Source: Eurosta solidaginis (taxonomy: Eukaryota; Arthropoda; Insecta; Diptera; Tephritidae). Taken from it: a DNA stretch of 64,000 bases. The notes beneath the pieces were generated by a model. The model was not told the origin of the DNA, made no database searches, and saw only the letters and a program-made list of their open reading frames with translations. Of this stretch, positions 35,312-47,215 are shown piece by piece. Location of the stretch: the NCBI RefSeq assembly GCF_040869045.1, contig NC_090321.1:181073596-181137595 (forward strand), in the 5' to 3' direction. Made by a program: the position numbers and the translations under genes. Each line of letters begins with the position of its first letter. Position 1 is the stretch's first letter.

Positions 35312-35583
35312 TGGTGGGATTATTTTCGAATTATATTCGAATAATATTTATTCGAACTTTTTATTCATTTATTCGCTTCCACTTATTCGAATTCCTTTCC
35401 TTATTATTCGAATAGTAATAATATTCGAATAGTAAAATAAGAAAAATTCTGTTTATCTTACGCTCAATGGAATGGAAGCGAATAAACGAATAAAAAGTTC
35501 GAATAAATATTTTTCGAATTACGAATACCTGGCGGATAAAAGAGGTTATTATTCGAATAATTTTTATTCGAATAGTCCCACCC
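35312..35583. mobile_element. MITE with TTCGAATA arms
   Basis: Inverted ends GGTGGGATTATT / AATAGTCCCACC lead into arms dense in ATTCGAATAA and GAATAAAAAGTTCGAATAA, mirrored around about 35440. CTAG flanks both ends (308-311 and 584-587 of 35.xx kb); since CTAG is itself a palindrome it may belong to the element. No coding sequence. Confidence 0.8.
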
Positions 35584-35757
35584 CTAGTCATAACCGTAAC
35601 CATATTTTTACTTATCCATATCAATTATTGGGATCGGTTATGGGTGCCTTAACCTAAACTATGTGACAATTTCATAAGAAAGAAGAAAATGCAAAAAATT
35701 ACGAACAAATTCCACAAATAATAGGTCGCTTAGTTAAAACGTATCCAAAACAACAAA

Positions 35758-36657
35758 TTAAAGGGCCAATTAATGGTGACTTAACCATAACCAGATAAAA
35801 CAGCTGATCGAACCAAGCTTATGGAAATCAATGTAATCGATTAATCATGCCGTACCATAACGCTAAAGCCATAACCATACCATAGCCAACCAATTGGTTT
35901 TTCGCCATATCCATAACCTAAAAATATTTGAGTTGGGGAATTTATTAACTTTTTGTAGATTCTATTTATTGTTTTGGATACTTTTTGACAAAGAGACTTA
36001 TTTTTTGTGGTATATGTTTGTAATTTTTTGCGTTTTCTTCATTTTTATGAAATTTTCACGATTTTTAGGTTAAGGCACCAATAACTGATGCCAATTTGGT
36101 ATAGATAAGTAAAAATATGGTTATGACTATGGCGTTATGACTATGTCAACTTTAACTCAGGCTTAAATATCCAAAAAGTTAATGAGTTCACTAAATGAAA
36201 TATTTATAGGATATGTATATGGCGAAAAACCAAAAACAAATTGGTCAGTATGATATGGTTATGGTTAGAGTGTTATGGTATGGTTTTTGGTTTTCGACCA
36301 TATCCATAACCTAAAAATATCTGAGTTGGTGAATTTTTTAACTTTTTCATAAAAAATGAAGAAAACGCAAAAAATTACAAACGAATTCCACAAAATTAAG
36401 TCTCTTAGTCATAACGTATTCAAAACAATGAATAAAATCTACAAAAAGTTATTCAATTCACCAACTCAAATATTTTTAGGTTATGGATATGGCGAAAAAC
36501 CAAAAAGCAATTGGTTGGCATTGGTATGGTTATGGCGTTAGCGTTATGGTATGGCACTATTAATTGATTAAATTGATTTCCATAAGGTAGGTTCGATCAG
36601 CTGTTTTATCTGGTAATGGTTTTATGGCTATAAGTCACCATTAATTGGCCCTTTAGT
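35758..36657. mobile_element. 900-bp foldback element, TAAAGGGCC ends
   Basis: TAAAGGGCCAATTAATGGTG at the left is inverted at 36657. CAGCTGATCGAACC, TTATGGAAATCAAT and the 35890-35950 block (TTTTTCGCCATATCCATAAC) all recur inverted at 36290-36600, so the arms are over 300 bp. Words of the CCATAACCATA type fill the interior. A related end (TAAAGGGCCTTTACATAGCC) lies at 35286, suggesting a second, partial copy that was split by the MITE at 35312. Confidence 0.8.
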
Positions 36658-37168
36658 GTTTACTTGAGAAAACTTTTTATAGGCTTCCATTGTATTTACT
36701 TTGCTTGTTAAGAATGAATGTACTGCGCTTGCTGGACTTCCTGACTGGGTTTTTAACCTTTTTAATTTTATTGAACTACCGTTTTATGACACTGCACAAT
36801 TAAGTCCCTCTAATTTGGGAGAGCATGACTTTTTTTTTTGCCTATTCATAAAAGTGAAATGCACCAAAATGTATACCACTTAAAAAAAAACTCCAATATA
36901 CATATCTTGAAAATTTAAGAAAACCCGATTTTACCTTACATAACTAGCCGTGTTCATAATTTACAGTGAACGCCTTAAAAAAATTTAACAAAGGGTTTCG
37001 CAATGAAATAGTTACGAATCTTATCATTTTTCTATTAAAATTTTATTTCATTAAGTATTGGCATTTTTTGTGAATCTGGTTAACAACTTTTAATATTTCT
37101 TGTAATATAGCTTTAAATTTTTAGTAAGTACGGAATGTCTAAGTCAATAAATATAATTGAAACAATAT
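36658..37168. other. No recognised feature
   Basis: AT-rich sequence without recognisable gene or clean repeat borders. Confidence 0.4.
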
Positions 37169-37633
37169 TGTGACGAATATTCACATCACTAAATAAATGC
37201 ACAATAACAAAAACCTTAAAGCAAGCTATATAAACACATTAATCATCATGTACACACATACATACAAGCAGCAGAGAGATATACTCACAAACGCATGTCA
37301 TCATCAGCCGAAGTAGTACTCACATATACACACGCATATGGTTACACACTACAAATACACGCGCGTATGGCTGGTGACCAGGTAGAGGATTCTAGAAGGC
37401 TTCTTCAAGGCAACAGACAGTATAAAAGCAGAGCAAGCTGAGTAGTCAGTACTCAGTTTGATTGAAGCACGGTATTGGTTGTGAAGTTAAGTGTTATTGT
37501 GAAGTACTTTCAAAGTAGTCTAATAAAGACCATTTTTACATTATTGAATATTAGAGTTATTTATTCAACAGTTTAGCGATTCGAACGTTAGCAGAAGATT
37601 TGGAATAAACGGAATTTCACTAAATTCGTTACA
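37169..37633 (+). repeat. Solo LTR (465 bp) with ATAT target duplication
   Basis: Starts TGTGACGAATATTC and ends AAATTCGTTACA, with ATAT on both sides (37165-37168 and 37634-37637). An AATAAAGACC poly(A) signal candidate and a TATAAAAGC box candidate (near 37421) are present. The end block (GAGTTATTTATTCAACAGTT) is shared with the LTRs of the 28199-31753 element in opposite orientation, so the two are related families. No internal region is left; solo LTRs arise by LTR-LTR recombination. Confidence 0.9.
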
Positions 37634-37987
37634 ATATGTTGAAAGCCACTCATTTATATGACTTAGAATAACTGATAAGATGCTAATCTGTTTGAACGGG
37701 GTGGTTCATAAGGACCTCACATACATACATATGTACATATCAATGTGTCCTTAGTGTATCATTTACCTACGTCCTATTAGACAAACCAGCTACAAATTAC
37801 TATTTTTATTTATTTGTTGGTGACACAATAGAAAATTTTTAATATCTACTTTGCTAAGCGCATTAAAATTATTTCGCTGTTTTAATTAAATATATATCGT
37901 ATACCGGATATTTCTATGCTCAAATAATCAATAACAGCATAGAAGATGGTATGGTACCTGAAATGTGGAAAACGTCAACAATAATAA

Positions 37988-38336
37988 AAAATAAATAAAT
38001 GTAAGGCGCGATAACCTCCGAAGAGATCTAAGGCCGAGCTTCTCTTCCAATTTGCGTCGTGCTCCTCTTGATTTTCCCTACAAATTGGCCGGACGGGACC
38101 TATATGTTTTATGCCGACTCCGAACGGCATCTGCAAGGCAGATGAGTTTTCACTGAGAGCTTTTCATGGCAGAAATACTCCCGGAGCGCTTGCCAAACAC
38201 TGCCGAGAGGCGACCCCGCTTAGAAAAATTTTCTTCTAATTGAAAAACCTTATTTCTAAAATTTTGATGTTGCTTTGCCGGGGGTGCGAACCCAGGGCAT
38301 ACGGTGTGATAGGCGGAGCACGCTACCATCACACCA
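37988..38336 (-). mobile_element. tRNA-derived SINE, copy 6
   Basis: A nearly full minus-strand copy: AAATAAATGTAAGGCGCGAT tail at the left, GCCGAGAGGCGACCCCGCTT in the body, and a head ending near CGCTACCATCACACCA. The first bases of the head are missing. Confidence 0.9.
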
Positions 38337-38879
38337 TTTTTTTATTGCTACCCCATAAATTTAGCAATTATATTTTACCTTCCATCATATTTTCTAATAA
38401 AAACTCAAAATCAATTTTTGTGGAGCGAATGAGAGCCATTTTTGTATCTAGCCTATTACAAGAAGGAAAAATTAGAATTTAGAAGGGCTATAATTTGAAT
38501 TATATGCATTTACTTACGTGAACTTGAGTTGACTATCAAACTCTTGGTTTAGTAAATTTTTTTTTTTCAATTATTGTTCAAGAAGAAAATGTTTAATATT
38601 TTCCTAAAAAAGCATGCTTTAATTTATAGAGTATAAAAATTCAAAGTGTATATTTACAAAGTTACACATCTTTGTGTAATCGTCAGAACAAAAATATAAG
38701 CGGTATTGCGCCCAAATTTTTTTTTTTTATTTTATACGCGGTATTACTTTTGATTTTTATTTGGGGTTTTGTTGATAAAAACGGCGGAATTTTAAAGTAA
38801 ATGCATTAAGGGCGATGAGTTCTAGTCGGTGTAACGAAATCTCGATTTTGGAAATTTTGGTTTATATGCGGTATTGCGC
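38337..38879. other. No recognised feature
   Basis: AT-rich. The phrase GCGGTATTGCGCxCAA occurs twice (about 38700 and 38868) and a variant once between them; meaning unknown. Confidence 0.4.
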
Positions 38880-41047
38880 GCCAAGCGACGATATATGATA
38901 ACAACAAGGAGGATGATATAGCCGAGCTAAAAATAATTGATGAAATCATACAGAGTTAACAGTATAAAATACCTAGGAATAATAATTGACAATAAACTCA
39001 AATTTGAAGATCATATAAATTATACAATTGAAAAAGTTGCTAATAAAATAGGAGTCATGCAGAGAACAACTAAATTCATTCAAAAAAAAAGTACAAAATA
39101 ATTTTATATAAATCAATTATAGAACCGCACTTCGTGTACTGCCCGTCCATTCTATTCATAATATCGGATAAAGAAGTAGACAAGCTCCAAAAGCTGCAAA
39201 ATAGATGCATGAGATTTATTCTTCAGAAACCTAGAGATACACAAACGGCATGTTGAAGACTTTAAGACTGGTTAAGTGTGAAACAAAAGATGTTTTTCCA
39301 CTCTATGAAATTCATATTTAATATCAAACATGGAAATGTACCTCAGTATTTAAATAAAAATATAAAAATATAGCATTAGTTGAGCAAACTCACAACATAA
39401 ATACGAGGAACAAACATAATTTCAAATTGCCGTTTTTATACTCAGCGTGCTTTGCACACAGAGTATAATAACTTTGATTGGATAACGGTTGGTTGTACAG
39501 GTATAAAGGAATCGAGATAGATATAGACTTCCATATATCAAAATCATCAGTATCGAAAAAAAATTTGATTGAGCCATGTCCGTCCGTCCGTCTGTCCGCG
39601 TTAACACGATAACTTGAGTAAATATTGATATATCTTCACCAAATTTGGTACACGAGCTTATCTGAACCCAGAATTGATTGGTATTGAAAATGAGCGAAAT
39701 GGGATGATAACCACGCCCACTTTTTATTTATATAAAATTTTGGAAAACACAAAAAACCTGATTATTTAGTAAATAATACACCTAGAATGTTGAAATTTGA
39801 CATGTGGACTGATATTGAGACTCTTGATAAAAATTTGTAAAATTTTTTTAAATGGGCGTGGCACCGCTCAATTGTGATAAAATCAATTTTACAAATATTA
39901 TTAATCATAACTCGAAAATCGTTAAACCTATCGTAACAAAATTCGGCAGAGAGGTTACCTTTACTATAGAGAATGCTTTGAAGAAAACTTAACGAAATCG
40001 GTTAAGGACCACGCCCACTTTTATATAAAATATTTTTAAAAGGGTCGTGGACGAATAAAATAAGCTATATATTTCAAAAAAGGAGCTTTATATCAATGGT
40101 ATTTCATTTCCCAAGTGGATTTATAACAATAAATATGAAAAACTTCGAATTTTAAAAAATGGGCGTGGCACCGCCCTTTTTACGACTAAGCAATTTTCTA
40201 GGTTTTGGGAGCCAATACTCGAAGAAAAATTAAGGGATCGTAATAAAATTGGGTACATACATTTTCCCTACAGCAGGAAATATTTCTAGGAAAAATGGAC
40301 GAGACGGTTAAGGACCACGCCCACTTTTATATAAAAGATTTTTAAAAGGGTCGTGGACGAATAAAATAAGCTATATCTTTGCAAAAAAAAGAGCTTTGTA
40401 CCAATATAAGTTTACTTACTAAATGGGTGTGGCACACCGCCCCTTTTATGACTAAGCAAATTTCTGTTTCGGGAGCCATAACTCGAAGAAAAATTAACGG
40501 ATCGTAACAAAATTGGGTACACAAATTTTACCTATAGTAGAAAATATTTCTAGTAAAAATGGACGGGATCAGTTGAAGACCACGGCAACTTTTATATAAA
40601 AGGTTTTTAAAAGGGTCGTAGACTAGAATAATAAGCTATAACTTAGCAAAAAATAGTTTTGAATCAATGATATTTCACTTATCAAGTTTTATTGTAAGAG
40701 GATATGGGGAGAAATTTTTTGTAAACGGGCGGTGCCACGTGTTATGTAGAAAAGTAATTTATCTTAAATGAAATGTACAATTGAAGCTCACGCTGAGTAT
40801 ATAATGTTCGGTTACACCCGAACTTAGACACCTTTACTTGTTTAGAACAGAAATTGATCAACAGTATATTTTCTACAAAGGTCTAAAAAGTTACAATGAT
40901 CTGCCTATGGATATAAAAACTTGCAACCAAACAACAGTCTTTAAAACAAAATTATATGAATATTGTAAAGCCTTAGCTATAAGATAAAACACTGTAATAT
41001 ATTCCAACTTAAAAATTAGGCTTCTGGCCGTAATAAATAAATAAATA
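38880..41047 (+). pseudogene. CR1/Jockey-group LINE 3' end, split by a repeat
   Basis: Plus-strand frames give SIKYLGIIIDNKLKFEDHIN and YKSIIEP-like then KLQKLQNRCMRFIL (38950-39240), which is the C-terminal part of a CR1/Jockey-group reverse transcriptase. After the repeat copy G (39433-40842) the protein resumes as QQYIFYKGLKSYNDLP (about 40850-40920). The 3' end runs into AATAAATAAATAAATA near 41035, fitting a TAAA-type tail. Stops and a frameshift make it dead; only the 3' part was ever present here. Confidence 0.8.
39433..40842 (-). mobile_element. GTAACCGAACATT repeat, copy G
   Basis: Reverse orientation; the tail is TTTTTATACTCAGCGTGCTT at the left and the head GGTTACACCCGAAC...CACCTTTACTTGTT at the right. 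It lacks the 130-bp array. Boxes occur at 39711(-), 39854(+), 40009(-), 40161(+), 40315(-), 40424(+), 40580(-) and 40727(+), strictly alternating. It interrupts the LINE coding sequence, so both borders are defined to within a few bases and the unit is clearly mobile. Confidence 0.9.
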
Positions 41048-41588
41048 TAAATACATTTTATACATATATTTTCGATATACGTACAAACTTATTACGGTCA
41101 TTATCTTGGTATTTTAAAAAGCACTTAGAAAAAAGCCATACATCAACCACTAGGTAATGCAAGTTCACTCCAATAGAATTTAAAGAATTAATTGCTTTAG
41201 GCTATAATTGGTTTGCTGCGTAGTAAAAAAAATTCTTTCGAAAATGCATTTAGTTTAATTAAAGCATTATTTTCATTACATCGTCTGTCGTTTCAAAAAC
41301 GCATCTATCTCAACAAAATTTGTTATTATTTTGCTTTAAGAGTGCCTTTGGGTTCACTCTTGGTTACTCCTCGTGCGCCATTTAGTAACACAGACCTTTT
41401 CTCTTAATTTCCAATATAGTGATTCAGATTAATGTTGACTGAGAGGAGAATGAAATTAAATAAAATTATAACAAAAACCAAAAGCTTTATTTAAAAAATT
41501 GTTTCCAAATCCTTTAAGGATGAGGTTGTCTTTCGGGTATGGCCTTTGCAACTTATTTATCCCGTATGGGGCCGACCCACTCAGATTT
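41048..41588. other. No recognised feature
   Basis: AT-rich; one 64-codon plus-strand frame (41213-41407) has no recognisable motif. Confidence 0.4.
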
Positions 41589-43183
41589 AACAAGTAAGGA
41601 AGGCTAAGTTCGGGTGTAACCGAACATTACACACTCAGCTTAGAGCTTTGGAGACAAAATAAGAGAAAATCACCATGTAGGAAAATGAACCTAGGGTAAC
41701 CCTGGAATGTGTTTGTATGACATTGGTATCAAATGGAAGGTATTAAAGAGTATTTTAAAAGGGAGTGGACCATAGCTCTATAGGTTGACGCCTTTTGAAG
41801 AAATCGCCATAAAGGTGGACCAGGGGTGACTCTATAATGTCTTTGTACGATATGGGTATCAAATTAAAGGTACTAATGAGGGTTTTAAAAGGGAGTGAAC
41901 CTTAGTTGTATATGTGAAGGCGTTTTCGAGATATCGGACCAGGGTGACCCAGACCATCATCTGTAGGGTACCGCTAATTTATTTACAATTGTAATACCAC
42001 GAACAGTATTCCTGCTATGATTCCAAGGGCTTTGGATTTCGCCCTGCACAACCTTTTCATTTTCTTCTACTTAATATGGTAGATGTCACACCCATTTTAC
42101 AAAGTTTTTTCTAAAGTTATATTTTGCGTCAAAAAACCAATCCAATCACCATGTCTCATCCCTTTTTCGTATTTGGTATGTAATTATGGCATTTTTCGAA
42201 ATTTTCGATATCGAAAAAGTGGGCGTGGTCATAGTCGGATTTCGCCATACCGGATTTCGCCATACATAATACCAAGATAAAGTGAGTTCAGATAAGTACG
42301 TGAACTAAGTTTAGTAAAGATATATCGATTTTTGGTCAAGTTCTCGTGTTAACGGCCGAGCGGAAGGAGACGGTCGACTGTGTATAAAAACTGGGCGTGG
42401 CTTCAACCGATTTCGCTCATTTTCACAGAAAACAGTTATCGTCATAGAAGTTATGCCCTTACCAAATTTCGCAAGGATTGGTAAATTTTTGTTCGACTTA
42501 TGGCAATAAAAGTATTCTAGACAAATTAAATGAAAAAGGGCGGAGCCACGCATATTTTGAAATTTTCTTTTATTTTTTTATTTTGTTGCACCATATCATT
42601 ACTGGAGTTGAATTTTGATATATGTAATTTACTTATATACTGTAAAGATATTCAATTTTCTGTTAAAATTTGACTTTTAAAATTATTTTTTTTAAAAAGT
42701 GGGCGTGTTCGTAATCTGATTTTGCTAATTTTTATTTAGCACATATATAGTAATAGGAGTAACGTTCCTGCCAAATTTCATCATGATATCTTGAACGACT
42801 GCCAAATTACAGCTTGCAAAACTTTTAAATTACCTTCTTTTAAAAGTGGGCGGTGCCACGCCCATTGTCCAATATTTTACTAATTTTCTATTCTGCGTCA
42901 TAAAGTCAACCCACCTACCAAGTTCTATCCGTTCTTGGTAATGAATTATCGCAGTTTTTCGGTTTTTCGAAATTTTCGATATCGAAAAAGTGGACGAGGT
43001 TATAGTCGGATTTCGATCATTTTAAATAGCGATCTGAGATGGGTGCCCAGGAAGGTTAGGCGAGGTTAGGTTGCAAGGGCTGAGCTGGACACTATGGTAA
43101 CAGCTCACTACTTAGGCCACCAATGGGCCCATTGTAATACCCTATACGGCCTCAAAGAGAACCCCTACCCTGCCTAAAGCGGG

Positions 43184-44600
43184 TCAAACCACCTCGTGGA
43201 AATTATTCCAGTCCTGTCGCGATGGAATATATATACTATAGTTTTTAACGAAGACGTTCTTTGGCGTGCAGTAGTCAGTGCGCACCGGTATTGGGACTGG
43301 GGCGTTCGTGCCCAGGATTGTTGCGTGTCCACTAGATCCATTTGACCAGAGACTTGTTTCCCTTATGCGTAGAGCGGTGATGACCGCTATTTCCTTCGCC
43401 ACCAGGTCAAGAGATGGAAGGTATAGCATTGTGTTGAGTGCTTCAGATGGAGTGGAGCCTAGAGCCCCGGTGATGCAGACCTCCGAACTCCGTTGCACCT
43501 TTTGAAGCATTTTAAGATAGGTAGTTTTAGCTAGTGCAGGCCACCAGACCAAGGAACCAAAAAGAAGCGCACATTGGCTGTATAAATCCAGTAGGCCACC
43601 TTAGGGGAGAATACCCAGGAGGTACCAATTGCCCTCTTGCAGATGAACAGCGCTGCTGCTGCCTTCTTGCATCGCTCCACTATATGGTCACTCCATAATA
43701 GCTTCCTATCCAGAATGACTCCCAAATACTTGACTTGATCGCTAAACGCTAAACACGTACCCCCAATTCTTGGCGGTGTTAGATTTGGTACTTTGTACCT
43801 CCTCGTGAAGAGGACAAGCTCGGTTTTATCCGGGTTGACTTCCAAACCTGTGGCTGTGGCCCAGTGCGAAATTTTGGATAGTGCCACTTCCATTAGGTTG
43901 CAAAGAGTTTGCGGAAATTTCCCCCGCATGGTGACGCAGATGTCATCTGCATACGCGATCACTTGGTGACCTGATTCCATTAGGCGTAGTAGTTGGTTGA
44001 CGGTAACCACCCAAAGTAGCGGAGAGAGAACACCTCCCTGCGGAGTGCCTCTGCCGACCGGTCTGCGGATCACGCATCCACCTAGCTCAGTTTTAATCTA
44101 CCTACGCGTAAGCAGATTGTATATAAACTCCACCAGGCACGCGTCCACCCCCAGATCGGTCAGCCGATCACCGTGGTGATGGCCTCCGGGAGAACGTTGT
44201 TTAAGGCACCCGCTATATCTAGAAATGCAACCAATGTGTATTCCTTTAAGTCTAGTGACCTTTCGATAACGGATACCAGTGAGTGCAAGGTCCGTGTCAG
44301 TTGACCTGCCCTTAGTATAGGCATGTTGAGCTTGCGAAAGAAGCGACGGCTCAATCCTCCTCCTGATGTAGTCCTCTAGGAGTTTTTCCGAGTGCTTTAA
44401 GCAGAAAAGAAGATAAGCTTATAGGCCTATAATAATTTGGTTTAGAGTGGGAGGGTTTCCCTGCCTTGGGGATAAAGACCACGTTGACTTCCCTCCACGA
44501 TACTGGTACGTAATTGAGCCTAAGACAACCTATAAACATCCCTTTTATCCAGAACATTATAAGTTCGGCAGCATACTGTAGCTGAGCCGGAAAAATTCCA
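43184..44600 (-). pseudogene. LOA-like reverse transcriptase remnant
   Basis: In order on the minus strand: VFIPKAGKPSHSKPNYYRPI (fingers), a second block with TLVAFLDIAGALNNV, then RGTPQGGVLSPLLW and the catalytic YADD with VNPDKTELVLFTRR and KYLGVILDRKLLW (44073-43531), then a tail with RSSEVCITGALGSTPSEALN. These motifs are typical of the LOA/I group of LINEs. At least three frame changes break the sequence. Confidence 0.9.
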
Positions 44601-45323
44601 TCCGGCTCCGGTGATTTATAGGGCTTGAAGGTCTGTAAAGCCCAATCTATCCTTTTATCATCTGTGATTTCGCTTATTAGCTGATCAGTAGGTCACCCTC
44701 CGCTGATAATACTTGAAGACACGCCCGCACTTGAAGGGAAGTGTGTATCCATTAGCAAGTTTTTGGCTTCAGCGCTGGAGTCCGTTCAGTGCCCATCCGG
44801 TTTTTGGACGTAACTTAGCTGAGTTGGAGATTTCGATAGCACCTTCCTTAACCGGGAGGCCGCGGATGTGAATTCAATCCTGCAGCAGAAATCCCTCCAG
44901 GAGGATCGCTTTCCATTTCGGATTGCTTTTTTATATATATTTATTTTCGTTTTTTAAGCAGCCCATGAGGAATCATGTCGTTCATGCTTTGCTTTATTAA
45001 AGGCCGCCCTACATGACTTCCTAAGCTTATCAAGATCGGACGACCACCATGGTGGTTTGAGTTTCCAAAACCTTTTGTCGGGCAAGCCCTATCTAAAGCA
45101 TTCCTACATTTTTGACTGAAATTATTTACAAACACGTCTAGCTCCTCCTCGCTTTCTGGGGCTCGCACCTCTTCAGATAGATTTTTACCTATTATCTTCT
45201 TATAGTAGCCCCAGTTCAGTTCGTTCTTCTAATATTTTGTATGTACTTAGGACTTGTGTGCGCCTGTGATATAGAAAAGCTTATATATCTATCGTCAGAA
45301 AAGGAGAGTCTGTGACCAGCGTT

Positions 45324-45640
45324 ATGTCAAGGACCTCTTCGCGGTTCCTCGTAATGAAAGTGGTCATTCCCCCTATTACATATACTTAGATTAGTGCCTA
45401 AAAGATAGTTAAATAAAGACTCACCTCGGTCATTTGTATCACTGCTGCCCCACTGGGCGTGGTGAGCATTGGCATCGCCTCCGAGTAGGATGAAATCATT
45501 TCGTGGATTTGCTGCTCTCACGAACTCCCTGAAATTATCCGGTGGTAATGAGCCTTGGTGATCGTGCGCTAGGTAGAAGGAAGCAAGTTTAAAGCTCCTC
45601 CCTAGCACCTCAAGGATAAACGCTGTCAGATCCCCATCGC
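45324..45640 (-). pseudogene. LOA-like endonuclease, second part
   Basis: The frame encodes GRSFKLASFYLAHD and then FILLGGDANAHHAQWGS with ICNRG, the central and C-terminal motifs of LINE apurinic-type endonuclease (GDxNAHH is the catalytic Asp-Asn block). The upstream part of the domain is separated by a 60-bp insertion and a 1.1-kb MITE. Confidence 0.85.
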
Positions 45641-45653
45641 TGAAATTGGGTAG

Positions 45654-45713
45654 GTAGGTTGAACTGGCCGGTCCATGAGGACCTCACATAGACTGATTGA
45701 GTCCGTAGTGTTA
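45654..45713 (-). mobile_element. 60-bp insertion with 12-bp target duplication
   Basis: GAAATTGGGTAG occurs at 45642-45653 and again at 45714-45725, bracketing 60 bp that contain CCGGTCCATGAGGACCTCAC. The length of the duplication suggests target-primed integration of an extremely 5'-truncated non-LTR element. Similar words (GGTTCATAAGGACCTCACAT) occur at 37703. Confidence 0.7.
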
Positions 45714-45759
45714 GAAATTGGGTAGAAGAAAAACATTAAGAGTAGACTTAGCCAATCAG

Positions 45760-46877
45760 CCCTATTCTGCATTTCGACTTGGATTGGAATTTTTTCGATT
45801 TGGCAATTTTGGTATTCTGTGTTCCAATCTCTTTCGATCCAACTTCGAATCGTTCGATTCTTTGTATTCTGCATTTCGATCGTAGTTCCGTTTTTCTAAG
45901 TTGCAAATTAGTTGGCGGAAAAATGTTTTCTTTTTATTTTTTTATTAATTTATAACAGAATTTTAACAAAAATGTAAGTAAAACTTGTTAAGAAACGTAG
46001 AAGGCTTGATGATGATTGTTTTTTATATGTTTCCAGGTCAAAAACAACATGTCGATGTCGAAGTCCTTGGACGTATTTGCCCCGCAAAAGTATCTAACAC
46101 ATACTTGAAAGCATCCTTGTTAAGTCGAGAGTTTTTTTTGAACCTAAATAAGAGAATAAGTCTTTAAACTTTACCACTTTTAAGTTCAATTTCTTACAAT
46201 TCGTGACTCATCTCAAATGGATTACACAAATGTCGCAATATTTGCGTTTCCATTCTCGTCTGGCCATTTTCGTATGCGTTGCTTTCCAACTCCACAAATA
46301 TGCCGCGGCTATTGATTCCATTATAATAGACAGCTATAATTTGTGTCTGTTCGTTGGGTCCAGTTATATGCCAAAGCAAGCTGCCGGCGTAGAGGAAGGT
46401 GAAGCGAAAACGTAAACAATCCTTGCGGAAGGAATATATAAACCTTTATAAAGTATTTTAGGCCAGTGCAACGAAATTAGCATCCTTAAAATTCAGAAAA
46501 TGTCAACTATATTCGTGCAGGAATCCGTTTTAACAAAACTTGGTGGCCACGGCAGGGAATTGGCCAAAAGAACGACAAAAACACACTTACAATTATGAAA
46601 GCACTTCACTCAAAAAAATATAACACTGCGGCAATATATTCTATTGCTTTTTTTTTACAAAATGGCGTGGATAATAAAATATAAAGGTTTTTCAGTGTTT
46701 TTTACAAATTTGCTTTAATTTATTTTGTTCCAATGTTCACACATTCCGTACCAACAGATGATTTCGAAAAATCATTTGCTCCTCCTCTTCTCTTTACGAT
46801 TCCGTCGTAATGCAGAATACCAAACTTCGATTAAAGCGGAGCGGAGAACGGAAACGTAATCGAAATGCAGAATAGGG
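45760..46877. mobile_element. 1.1-kb TIR element inside the LOA endonuclease
   Basis: Ends CCCTATTCTGCATTTCGA (left) and TCGAAATGCAGAATAGGG (right) are inverted. Subterminal copies of TATTCTGxxTTCG occur at about 45810 and 45865 and inverted at about 46808. Two 60-codon frames inside match nothing I recognise. No clear target duplication remains. It splits the endonuclease after VDIVLVQDPW. Confidence 0.8.
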
Positions 46878-47030
46878 GTGAATATACATGTGCGAGGCTT
46901 ACCCTTTTCCTGATTCCACGGATCCTGGACTAGTACGATGTCTACCGCACCTGAAGACAGGTGCAGTAGGAGTGCAGCTGATGCTGCTTTACAGTTTTGC
47001 AGGTTTATTTGGAGGACTCGAATCACTGTT
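46878..47030 (-). pseudogene. LOA-like endonuclease, first part
   Basis: The minus-strand frame begins GTG ATT CGA and encodes VLQINLQNCKAASAALLL then VDIVLVQDPWNQ, the N-terminal endonuclease motif with the metal-binding QDPW block. It is cut at 46877 by the TIR element. Confidence 0.85.
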
Positions 47031-47215
47031 TGTTTGCGCTCTCCTCCGTGAGCGTCGCGTCCGAATCGCCATCCTCCAGAAGCTGACCCTCAGAGTACAA
47101 CCCTCTGAGAGCCAAGCTTCCGCTCGAGCCTGACAAGGCGTAGCCACCAGCTTCTTCGCCCTCGTCTACCTCCATATCGTCTTCACTGGGGGGAGTTCAA
47201 CCACCTCCGTACGAG

